From contig CANRPB010000011.1 of assembly GCA_947632415.1 (NCBI GenBank), positions 1 to 20,588 on the forward strand: a stretch of 20,588 bases of DNA, written 5' to 3'. Positions 7,018 to 13,900 of this stretch are shown here, in pieces. Under the pieces are notes generated by a model. The model was not told where the DNA came from. It saw only the letters and a program-made list of their open reading frames with translations, and searched no databases. The translations under genes and the position numbers were made by a program. This DNA comes from an uncultured Bacilli bacterium. Its GTDB lineage: Bacteria; Bacillota_I; Bacilli_A; RF39; UBA660. Each line of letters opens with the position of its first letter. The stretch's first letter is position 1.

Positions 7018-7046
7018 TTGACAAAAGTATGTAATAGTGCTAATAT
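7018..7046 (+). promoter_or_regulatory. Promoter of secE-nusG
   Basis: Consensus TTGACA (7018-7023), 17-bp spacer, TAATAT (7041-7046) with TG at 7038-7039 (extended -10). Predicted start near 7053. Confidence 0.75.
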
Positions 7047-7058
7047 TTTATTAGCACT
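7036..7058. repeat. 10-bp palindrome across the secE -10 element and start site
   Basis: Perfect arms AGTGCTAATA (7036-7045) and TATTAGCACT (7049-7058) with a 3-nt centre. Because it begins upstream of the predicted start it acts on DNA, as an operator would, rather than as an RNA hairpin. The half-sites AGTGCTAA/TTAGCACT are those of the HrcA CIRCE operator but in reversed order. A further AAGTG lies at 7062-7066. Confidence 0.6.
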
Positions 7059-7102
7059 TGAAAGTGTTTTTATTTTAAGGAAATTCAGAAAGGGAGTAAA
7101 AA

Positions 7103-7264
7103 ATGTTATCTAGTGTCAAGAAGGAAATGAAAAAGGTTAAATGGCCTACGAAAAAGGATATGGTAAAATATAGTATTGCAACATTGTCAATAATATTATT
7201 TTTATGTGTGTTTTTCACAGCGAGTGATCTTATTATATCTGGAATAAAGGAGTTAATGAAATAA
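7103..7264 (+). CDS. secE: Preprotein translocase subunit SecE
   Basis: 53 residues, the minimal single-helix SecE of Gram-positive bacteria, which clamps SecY in the membrane Sec channel. Diagnostic: the cytoplasmic amphipathic segment ending EMKKVKWPTKKDMVKYS (8-24), which includes the conserved KWPT, then one transmembrane helix (about 25-46). AAAGGGAG precedes the ATG. The stop TAA shares its last base with the nusG ATG (TAATG), the standard secE-nusG pair. The rpmG gene often found upstream is absent here; the promoter and the IS66 element occupy that position. Confidence 0.93.
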   Translation: MLSSVKKEMKKVKWPTKKDMVKYSIATLSIILFLCVFFTASDLIISGIKELMK

Positions 7265-7797
7265 TGCAAAAGGAATGGTATGTTGTTAACACTTATTCAG
7301 GACATGAGAACAAAGTTAAAGAAAAATTAGAAATGCGTGCTATTTCAACAGGAATGGAGAATAATATATTTAGGGTAGTGGTACCAGAGACGAAAGAAAT
7401 AGAAGTGAAAGATGGTAAACAAAAGGAAAAAGTTACTAAGATGTTTCCGGGTTATATTTTGGTGGAAATGATAATGAGTGATGAAGCGTGGTTTATTGTT
7501 AGAAATACGCCGGGTGTAACGGGTTTTATAGGTTCATCTGGAAAGGGTGCTAAACCATTTCCATTAACACCTCAGGAGGCTGATAAAATTTTAAACCAAA
7601 TGGGAATGAGTCGCTTGGATGTAAATACGGATTTAAGCGAAGGAGACAATGTAAAAGTTGTTGGTGGACCATTCTCGGGTATGTTTGGTAAAATTAAAAC
7701 ATTAAATTCTACAACGGGTGTGTTAGAGGTTAGTCTTGATTTATTTGGACAAGAAACTGTTGTAGAATTAGAATTGTCGCAAATTGAAAAATCATAA
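7264..7797 (+). CDS. nusG: Transcription termination/antitermination factor NusG
   Basis: 177 residues. Binds RNA polymerase and modulates pausing, termination and coupling to the ribosome. The NGN domain (about 1-112) begins KEWYVVNTYSGHENKV and contains MFPGYILVEM and RNTPGVTGFIG; the KOW domain (about 123-177) contains EGDNVKVVGGPFSGMFGKI and ends in SLDLFGQETVVELELSQIEK. Length and order are normal. It is co-transcribed with secE through a one-base overlap. The next promoter starts only 8 bases after the stop, with no obvious terminator between. Confidence 0.97.
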   Translation: MQKEWYVVNTYSGHENKVKEKLEMRAISTGMENNIFRVVVPETKEIEVKDGKQKEKVTKMFPGYILVEMIMSDEAWFIVRNTPGVTGFIGSSGKGAKPFPLTPQEADKILNQMGMSRLDVNTDLSEGDNVKVVGGPFSGMFGKIKTLNSTTGVLEVSLDLFGQETVVELELSQIEKS

Positions 7798-7804
7798 AAA
7801 AACA

Positions 7805-7833
7805 TTGATATTATAAAAAAAATGTGGTATTAT
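7805..7833 (+). promoter_or_regulatory. Promoter of rplK-rplA
   Basis: TTGATA (7805-7810), 17-bp spacer, TATTAT (7828-7833) with TG at 7825-7826 (extended -10). Predicted start near 7840. Confidence 0.75.
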
Positions 7834-7840
7834 TAAATGG

Positions 7841-7860
7841 CTATATTGTTTTTAATATAG
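7841..7860 (+). ncRNA. 5'-end hairpin of the rplK leader
   Basis: Perfect 7-bp stem CTATATT (7841-7847) / AATATAG (7854-7860), loop GTTTTT, at the predicted 5' end of the transcript. It has no T-tail beyond the stem, so it is more likely an mRNA-stabilising hairpin or part of the leader fold than a terminator. Confidence 0.45.
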
Positions 7861-7865
7861 ATTTA

Positions 7866-7925
7866 GTGGGAGCTTTCTATGATTTTGCGCTATGAGGCGG
7901 ATTGTGTGCAGAGCATTAGAACCAC
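7866..7925 (+). promoter_or_regulatory. Candidate L1-binding translational operator in the rplK leader
   Basis: Outer helix GTGG (7866-7869) / CCAC (7922-7925), an asymmetric loop with GA on the 5' side and ATTAGAA on the 3' side, then inner helix GCTTT (7872-7876) / AGAGC (7910-7914). The same plan recurs before rplA at 8397-8424. Ribosomal protein L1 is known to repress the L11-L1 operon by binding an mRNA copy of its 23S rRNA site; two helices joined by an asymmetric loop is that site's architecture. Confidence 0.6.
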
Positions 7926-7954
7926 CCGCGAAAAGTGATTAGGAGGTGTTTTTC

Positions 7955-8380
7955 GTGGCAAAGGCAATTACAAAAGTAATTAGTTTACAAATTCCGGCAG
8001 GAAAGGCAACACCAGCTCCTCCAGTAGGAACAGTGTTAGGACCAGCAGGAATTAATTTACAAGAGTTTTGTACAAAGTACAACGATGCAACTAAAGATAA
8101 AATGGGTGATATAATACCAGTTAAAATAAATATTTATGAAGATAGGACTTTTGACTTCGTATTAAAGACTCCACCAGCTGCAGATTTAATTAAGAAATTT
8201 GCTAAAATCAAATCTGGTTCTGGAAAGGGTAAAAATGAAATCGTTGGAACTATTACAAAAGATGAGTTAAAACAAATTGCTGAGATTAAATTACCTGATT
8301 TAAATGCATATACTATTGAAGATGCTATGAAGATAGTTGAAGGTACTGCATTAAATATGGGTGTTAAAGTATCAGAATAG
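7955..8380 (+). CDS. rplK: 50S ribosomal protein L11
   Basis: 141 residues from GTG 7955, which gives MAKAITKVISLQIPAG as in other L11 proteins. It binds the GTPase-associated region of 23S rRNA and forms the base of the L10-L12 stalk. Visible are the proline-rich N-terminal domain (KATPAPPVGTVLGPAGINLQEFC) and the C-terminal rRNA-binding domain (FVLKTPPAADLIKK through IEDAMKIVEGTALNMGV). AGGAGGTG at 7941-7948 is the ribosome site; the frame also has a GTG at 7946, but that lies inside the ribosome site and adds three atypical residues. First gene of the L11-L1 unit, with an L1-type operator in its leader. Confidence 0.96.
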   Translation: MAKAITKVISLQIPAGKATPAPPVGTVLGPAGINLQEFCTKYNDATKDKMGDIIPVKINIYEDRTFDFVLKTPPAADLIKKFAKIKSGSGKGKNEIVGTITKDELKQIAEIKLPDLNAYTIEDAMKIVEGTALNMGVKVSE

Positions 8381-8395
8381 TGCATAGGAAGACTA

Positions 8396-8425
8396 TGTGG
8401 AAGGACTTTAATCCGCTAGACCACA
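8396..8425 (+). promoter_or_regulatory. Candidate L1-binding translational operator upstream of rplA
   Basis: Outer helix TGTGG (8396-8400) / CCACA (8421-8425), asymmetric loop AA against GCTAGA, inner helix GGA (8403-8405) / TCC (8412-8414) closed by CTTTAA. The Shine-Dalgarno GGAGG (8426-8430) abuts the outer helix, so L1 binding would block initiation. The fold matches the rplK leader site in plan and in the TAGA of the 3' loop. Confidence 0.7.
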
Positions 8426-8435
8426 GGAGGTAAAA

Positions 8436-9128
8436 ATGAAAAAAGGAAAAAAGTATGTAGAAGCTTGTTCAAAAATAGATAAAAACAAGTCTTATACTAA
8501 AAAAGATGCTATTAAATTAGTTAAAGAAACATCTATAACTAAATTTGATGCATCGGTAGAAATTGCTATGAAGTTAAATTTGGATACAAAAAAAGCTGAT
8601 CAACAATTAAGAGGAGCTATTGTATTACCAAATGGTACAGGAAAGACTAAAAAAGTATTAGTTCTTGCTAAGGGACCAAAGGCTACTGAGGCTACTGAAG
8701 CTGGAGCAGATTTTGTTGGAGAAAATGATATGATTGAAAAAATTCAAAATGAAAATTGGTTTGAATTTGATACATTAATCGCTACTCCTGATATGATGCC
8801 AGCTTTAGGAAAAATTGGAAAAATATTAGGACCAAAAGGTTTAATGCCAAACCCTAAGACAGGTACAGTAACTATGGATGTTAAAAAAGCTGTAGAGGAT
8901 GTTAAAAAGGGTAGAGTTGAATATCGTACTGATACATTCGGAAATGTTCATGCTTTAATTGGTAAAGTTAGTTTTTCAGATGAAGCATTACTAGAGAATT
9001 TAAATGCATTTGTTAATGCTATTGTAAAATCTAAACCATCTGTTGTAAAGGGAAAATATATAGAGAATATATCACTTTCATCAACAATGGGACCTGGTGT
9101 TAAAGTTGATTTAGATGATATTAATTAG
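8436..9128 (+). CDS. rplA: 50S ribosomal protein L1
   Basis: 230 residues. Forms the mobile L1 stalk on 23S rRNA near the E site and usually represses its own operon by binding mRNA. The N-terminus MKKGKKYVEACSKID and the signatures VLVLAKGPKA, FDTLIATPDMMPALGKIGKILGPKGLMPNPKTGTV and the C-terminal VNAIVKSKPSVVKGKYIENISLSSTMGPGVKVD are all present. The ATG follows GGAGG in the loop-stem structure described as an L1 operator. It is 55 bases after rplK. No clear intrinsic terminator follows; the next promoter begins 20 bases after the stop. Confidence 0.97.
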   Translation: MKKGKKYVEACSKIDKNKSYTKKDAIKLVKETSITKFDASVEIAMKLNLDTKKADQQLRGAIVLPNGTGKTKKVLVLAKGPKATEATEAGADFVGENDMIEKIQNENWFEFDTLIATPDMMPALGKIGKILGPKGLMPNPKTGTVTMDVKKAVEDVKKGRVEYRTDTFGNVHALIGKVSFSDEALLENLNAFVNAIVKSKPSVVKGKYIENISLSSTMGPGVKVDLDDIN

Positions 9129-9147
9129 ATAAAATAATTTTTAGGTA

Positions 9148-9176
9148 TTTACAAATAATAAATATTATGTTAGAAT
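9148..9176 (+). promoter_or_regulatory. Promoter of rplJ-rplL
   Basis: TTTACA (9148-9153), 17-bp spacer, TAGAAT (9171-9176) with TG at 9168-9169 (extended -10). Predicted start near 9183. Confidence 0.75.
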
Positions 9177-9182
9177 GAACTT

Positions 9183-9305
9183 GTTTCAAGAAACTATAGT
9201 TAGTACCGTAGACAGTAGGAGTGGAGACACTTAATATTTCCTACCGAGGAACTTAAGTTATTTAATTTAAGGACCTTACTGTTTACTAGTAAGGTTTCTT
9301 TGTTA
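9183..9305 (+). ncRNA. L10 leader (ribosomal protein L10-L12 autoregulatory RNA)
   Basis: The stretch between the promoter and rplJ has the layout of the Firmicutes L10 leader (Rfam family L10_leader). A long hairpin pairs GTAGGA (9215-9220) with TCCTAC (9239-9244) around an inner AGTG/CACT helix, followed by an attenuator stem. The L10-L12 complex is known to bind such leaders and limit expression of its own genes. Family membership is judged by position and partial sequence resemblance; a covariance search would settle it. Confidence 0.75.
9274..9304 (+). terminator. Attenuator terminator in the rplJ leader
   Basis: 7-bp perfect stem CCTTACT (9274-9280) / AGTAAGG (9288-9294), loop GTTTACT, then TTTCTTTGTT. 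It lies 28 bases before the rplJ start and forms the 3' part of the L10 leader. Confidence 0.7.
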
Positions 9306-9331
9306 CAAACACCATATAAGGAGGCGAAAGA

Positions 9332-9826
9332 ATGGCTAATGTTAAGATAATCGAGAAAAAACAAGAAGTTGTTAATGAAATAGTTGATAAATTAAAAGAG
9401 TCGAATACTTCAGTTGTGTTTGAATACCAAGGATTAACTGTTACAGAGACAAATGAGTTAAGAAGAAAGTTGAGAGAATCTGGTTCTGATTATAAAGTAT
9501 ATAAAAATACTTTAGCTAAAAGAGCTTTAGATATCTTAAAAATTGATTTAGGTGAATTAACTGGACCAAAGGCAATAGCATTTGGTACTGATACAATTGC
9601 CCCAATCAAAACATTAAGTGAGTTTGCTAAAGACCATCCAGCACTTGAACTTAAGATAGGAATTGTTGATGGTGAAGTTGCAGATGAGGAAATGTTAAAA
9701 CAACTTGCTGCAATTCCAAGCAGAGATACTTTACTCACTCAAATTGCTGCTGGACTTATGCAACATGTTAAAAATGTGGCTGTATGCTTAGATTTACATG
9801 CCAAAAATTTAGAGGAAAATAATTAA
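9332..9826 (+). CDS. rplJ: 50S ribosomal protein L10
   Basis: 164 residues. Anchors L12 dimers to the ribosome base and, with them, represses its own mRNA through the leader. The start MANVKIIEKKQEVVNEIVDKL, the segment SVVFEYQGLTVTETNELRRKLRES and YKVYKNTLAKRAL are typical. The C-terminal helix that binds L12 is present (LLTQIAAGLMQHVKNVAVCLDLHAKNLEE). AAGGAGGCG precedes the ATG. It is 13 bases before rplL and co-transcribed with it. Confidence 0.97.
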   Translation: MANVKIIEKKQEVVNEIVDKLKESNTSVVFEYQGLTVTETNELRRKLRESGSDYKVYKNTLAKRALDILKIDLGELTGPKAIAFGTDTIAPIKTLSEFAKDHPALELKIGIVDGEVADEEMLKQLAAIPSRDTLLTQIAAGLMQHVKNVAVCLDLHAKNLEENN

Positions 9827-9839
9827 GGAGGAATATAAA

Positions 9840-10208
9840 ATGGCAAAAATAGAAAATAAGGATATTATTGAAGCAATCAAGGAAAAAACAATTCTTGAGG
9901 TTAAAGAATTAGTAGATATGATGAAGGAAGAATTTGGTGTTGATCCAAGTGCTGTAGCACAAACTGTTGCTGTTGCAGGTGCTGTTCAAGAAGAAGGACC
10001 AAGTACAGTTAATGTTGTATTAGCAAGTGCTGGTGCTAATAAGATTAATGTTATTAAACTTATTAGAGAGGTTACTGGACAAGGATTAAAAGAAGCTAAA
10101 GAAATTGCTGATAATGGTGGTAACATTAAAGAGAATGTATCTACTGATGAAGCTAATGAATTAAAAGCAAAATTCGAAGAAGCAGGCGCTACAATCGAAT
10201 TAAAATAA
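9840..10208 (+). CDS. rplL: 50S ribosomal protein L7/L12
   Basis: 122 residues. The multicopy stalk protein that recruits translation GTPases. It has an N-terminal dimerisation/L10-binding region (1-35, IIEAIKEKTILEVKELVDMM), an Ala/Val-rich hinge (about 40-52) and a C-terminal factor-binding domain beginning VNVVLASAGANKINVIKLIREVTGQGLKEAKEIADNGG and ending in EEAGATIELK. AGGAGG lies just ahead of the ATG. A hairpin terminator 12 bases after the stop probably sets an excess of this mRNA over the downstream genes. Confidence 0.97.
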   Translation: MAKIENKDIIEAIKEKTILEVKELVDMMKEEFGVDPSAVAQTVAVAGAVQEEGPSTVNVVLASAGANKINVIKLIREVTGQGLKEAKEIADNGGNIKENVSTDEANELKAKFEEAGATIELK

Positions 10209-10219
10209 CACAAATTTTA

Positions 10220-10251
10220 AAAGCCTATACGCAAGTATGGGCTTTATTTTT
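10220..10251 (+). terminator. Terminator/attenuator between rplL and the methyltransferase gene
   Basis: 11-bp stem AAAGCCTATAC (10220-10230) / GTATGGGCTTT (10235-10245) with one G-T wobble and a GCAA tetraloop, then ATTTTT. This is a strong hairpin with a moderate T-tail. Partial termination here would separate abundant L12 mRNA from downstream expression. Confidence 0.75.
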
Positions 10252-10263
10252 AAAGGTGATAAA

Positions 10264-10842
10264 GTGGCACATTATTTTACAAATGATTATATAGAAAGTA
10301 AAGAAATAAAAACAAAATGTATTATAAATAATCGACAATTTATTTTTATAACTGACAATGGTGTATTTTCAAAAAAAGGATTGGATTTTGGAACTAGGAC
10401 ACTACTTAGTAATTTAGATAACTTAAGTGGTGATGTATTAGACTTTGGTTGTGGATATGGACCTATTGGTATATATATTGCTAAAACATTTGATACAAAA
10501 GTAGATATGGTAGATATAAATAAAAGAGCTATTGTTCTATCTAAAAAAAATGCCAAGGAAAACAATGTTGATGTTAATATTTTTGAAAGTGATATATATT
10601 CTAAAATAGAAAAGAAATATGATTACATTGTTACTAATCCACCTATTAGAGTAGGTAAAAAAATACTTTATGAAATTTTATTTCAAGCAAAGCAACATTT
10701 AACAGAAAATGGTAAATTATTATTTGTAATACATAAGGATCAAGGGGCAAAAACTTTAATAAAAAATCTACAACAGGAATACAATATAGAAATAATAGGA
10801 AAAAATAAGGGATTTTATGTTGTATCAGCGCAATCAAAATAA
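10264..10842 (+). CDS. RsmC-type 16S rRNA (guanine-N2) methyltransferase, YbxB-like
   Basis: 192 residues from GTG 10264. Class I SAM-dependent methyltransferase of the RsmC group, which modifies a guanine in 16S rRNA. The N-terminal HYFTND opening and FSKKGLDFGTRTLL precede motif I VLDFGCGYGPIGI (58-70), the acidic VDMVDI (80-85) and the catalytic TNPPI (124-128). The C-terminus is FVIHKDQGAKTL through NKGFYVVSA. It is about half the length of E. coli RsmC, like B. subtilis YbxB, which occupies the same place between rplL and rpoB. The in-frame ATG at 10237 lies within the terminator hairpin, while GTG 10264 follows AAAGGTGAT; the start choice therefore favours GTG. Exact target nucleotide not provable here. 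Confidence 0.9.
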   Translation: MAHYFTNDYIESKEIKTKCIINNRQFIFITDNGVFSKKGLDFGTRTLLSNLDNLSGDVLDFGCGYGPIGIYIAKTFDTKVDMVDINKRAIVLSKKNAKENNVDVNIFESDIYSKIEKKYDYIVTNPPIRVGKKILYEILFQAKQHLTENGKLLFVIHKDQGAKTLIKNLQQEYNIEIIGKNKGFYVVSAQSK

Positions 10843-10879
10843 AATTTTTTTAAAAAAAGTTTTTTTTAATTACATTTAA

Positions 10880-10908
10880 TTGACAATTTGATAATGATTT
10901 GATAAACT
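10880..10908 (+). promoter_or_regulatory. Promoter of rpoB-rpoC
   Basis: Consensus TTGACA (10880-10885), 17-bp spacer, TAAACT (10903-10908) with TG at 10900-10901 (extended -10). Long A and T tracts at 10843-10870 lie where an UP element would be. Predicted start near 10915, eight bases before the in-frame ATG at 10923. Confidence 0.65.
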
Positions 10909-10976
10909 TATAAAGTGGCGACATGGACTATTTTTATGGACATGCACTAAGAAAATATAGTTATAGGGGTGAAAGA

Positions 10977-13900
10977 GTGGCTTATAAAGTTGAAAAATTT
11001 GGTGATCACCGAGAGAGAAGAAATTATGCAAAAACAGAAAATGCTATTAAGTTAGGTAACTTGCTAGAAATTCAAAAGAAATCATATGATTGGTTTTTGA
11101 CAGAGGGAATTAAGGAAGTATTTGATGATATTTTTCCTGTTGAGAGTTTTACAGGTAATTTGTCGTTAGAGTTCGGAGATTATTCTTTTGAAAAATCAAG
11201 ATATTCTATTAAAGAGTGTAAAGAAAGGTATGCAACTTATGCAGCACCTTTGAAGGTTCAAGCTAGATTATTTAACCAAGAGACAGGTGAAGTTAAAGAA
11301 CAGGAAATATTTTTAGGCGATATGCCAATTATGACTGACACCGGAACGTTTATTATAAACGGAGCAGAACGTGTAATTGTATCACAACTAGTTAGATCTC
11401 CTAGCGTTTATTTTGGAAAAGAAATTGATAAAAAAAATGGTAAATTGATTATAACTTGCCAAGTTATTCCTACAAGAGGAACATGGCTAGAGTATGAAAC
11501 TGACGCAAGAGATATTGTATATGTTCGTATAGATAGAACAAGAAAAGTTCCAATCACAACCCTTTTACGTGCTTTAGGATTATCAAGTGATGATGATATT
11601 ATAGAATTGTTTGGTGAGAATGAGTATCTTGCCAAAACAATGGCAAAGGATGTAAATAAAAATACAGACGAAGCTTTAATTGATATTCATTCAAAGTTAA
11701 GACCTGGAGAACCTTCTACCCTAGATAGTGCTAAAAATCAATTAATATCAAGGTTTTTTGATGCTTTTAGATATGATTTGGCTAAGGTTGGAAGGTATAA
11801 GTTTAATAAAAAATTGAATATTTTAGAAAGAATTATTGGTTGTAAATTAGCCGAAGATATTAAAGTAAATGGCGAGATTATAGTAGAAAAAGACACCGTT
11901 ATAACAAAGGAAATAATTGAAAAATTAAGACCAATTATGGAAAATGGTTATGGAGTAGTTGAAACACAAGTAAATGAGATATTAGATACTTATAATAAGG
12001 TTCAAATTTTAAAAGTGTATTCAAAAAATAATCCCGATAAGATTGTAAAAGTTATTGGAAATGATCAGACGATTGATTTAAAAAGATTAACTATTTCAGA
12101 TATTTATGCGTCTATATCATATTACTTGAATTTGTTGGAAGGAATTGGTAATTATGATGAGATTGATAATCTTTCAAATAGGCGTGTAAGACAGGTTGGG
12201 GAGTTAATTCAAAATCAATTTAGAATTGGTGTTTCACGTATTGAAAGAGTAATAAGAGATAGGATGAGTACACAGGAAATAGCTGATGTCACACCTAAAA
12301 CGTTAATAAATATTAGACCTTTGACGGCATCTATTAAAGAATTTTTTGGTTCTTCACAACTATCCCAATTCATGGATCAGACTAACCCTGTCGCAGAATT
12401 AACTAATAAAAGACGTTTATCAAGTTTAGGGCCAGGTGGATTATCAAGGGATAGAGCTGGTATGGAAGTTCGTGATGTTAATCCTTCACATTATGGTAGA
12501 ATTTGTCCAATTGAGTCACCAGAAGGACCTAATATCGGACTTATTACTTCACTTGCCAGCTATGCAAGAGTTGATGATTATGGATTTATAATGACTCCAT
12601 ACCGCAAGGTAACAAACTGTAAATTAACTGATGAGGTAAAATATATGACTGCTGATGAGGAGGTAGAATATTACATTTCTCAAGCAACAGTTGAATTAAA
12701 AAATAATGAAATTGTTCCAGAACGTATCCCAGTAAGATATCATGGTGAGACAATTCAAATAGAAAAAGAAAAGGTTGATTATATCGATGTATCACCACAA
12801 CAGGTTATTTCAATTACAACTCAAGGAATTCCATTTTTGGAACACGATGATGGTAAAAGAGCACTTATGGGCGCTAATATGCAACGTCAAGCTATCCCTC
12901 TTTTAAAGACAGAAGCACCTTTAGTTGGGACAGGAGTTGAAGCTATTGCTGCTCGTGATTCTGGTGCGGTTGTCATTGCTAAAGCAGATGGTATTGTTGA
13001 TTATGTTGATGCAAGAAAAATTGTTATAAAAACATTAGGCGGTAATGATACTTATTACTTGAATGGTTATGAGAGAAGTAATGTTGGTACTTGTTATCAT
13101 CAAGTTCCTATTGTAAAATATGGCGATAAGATAAAGAAAGATGAAGTAATTGCTGATGGACCAAGTACAGATATGGGTGAGATGGCATTAGGTAGAAATG
13201 TTACTGTTGCTTTCATGAACTATAATGGTTATAACTATGAAGATGCTGTTATATTGAATGAGAAATTGGTAAAAGATGATGTTTATACGTCAATTCATAT
13301 TGAGGATTATCAGATAGAATGCCGTGATACTAAGTTAGGACCAGAGGAGTTTACTAGGGATATTCCTAATATTGGGGAAGATGCCGTTCGAAATCTAGAT
13401 GCTAATGGTATTATTAAGATTGGTACTGAGGTAAAAGATGATGACATTCTTGTTGGAAAGGTAACGCCAAAGGGAATGGCAGAATTAACAAGTGAGGAAA
13501 AATTATTACATGCTATTTTCGGAGAGAAAACACGTGAAGTAAGAGATACATCTCTTCGTGTTCCACATGGAGGCGAGGGTATCGTTCATGATATTAAGAT
13601 ATTTACTAAGGAAGATTGTGATGAATTACCTGCTGGAGTATCTAAGATAATTCGTGTTTATATTGCTCAGAAGAGAAAGATAAGTGTTGGGGATAAGATG
13701 GCAGGACGTCATGGTAATAAAGGTGTTGTTTCACTTATTTTACCTGAAGAAGATATGCCATATATGAAAGATGGTAGACCTGTTGATATATTGTTAAATC
13801 CACTTGGAGTTCCATCACGTATGAATTTAGGACAAATTCTAGAGATGCATTTGGGTATTGCAGCAAAAAATTTGAATATTCATGTGGCAACACCAGTTTT

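Noticed and set aside
7049..7066. Standard CIRCE (HrcA) operator at secE
   Set aside because: True CIRCE is TTAGCACTC-N9-GAGTGCTAA. Here the inward-facing arms are only two bases apart and the perfect palindrome has the half-sites in reverse order, so it is reported only as CIRCE-like.
7572..10213. Minus-strand frames opposite nusG, rplK, rplJ and rplL
   Set aside because: They lie antisense to highly conserved ribosomal and nusG genes, and no start signals or family resemblance are seen.
10843..10870. A/T tracts before rpoB as a terminator for the methyltransferase gene
   Set aside because: The A-run and T-run adjoin with no loop or GC pairs; they are better explained as A/T-rich promoter-upstream DNA.
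10923..10976. 18-codon N-terminal extension of RpoB from ATG 10923
   Set aside because: The ATG is about eight bases after the predicted transcription start and lacks a good ribosome site. The GTG at 10977 follows AGGGGTGA and matches the family N-terminus.
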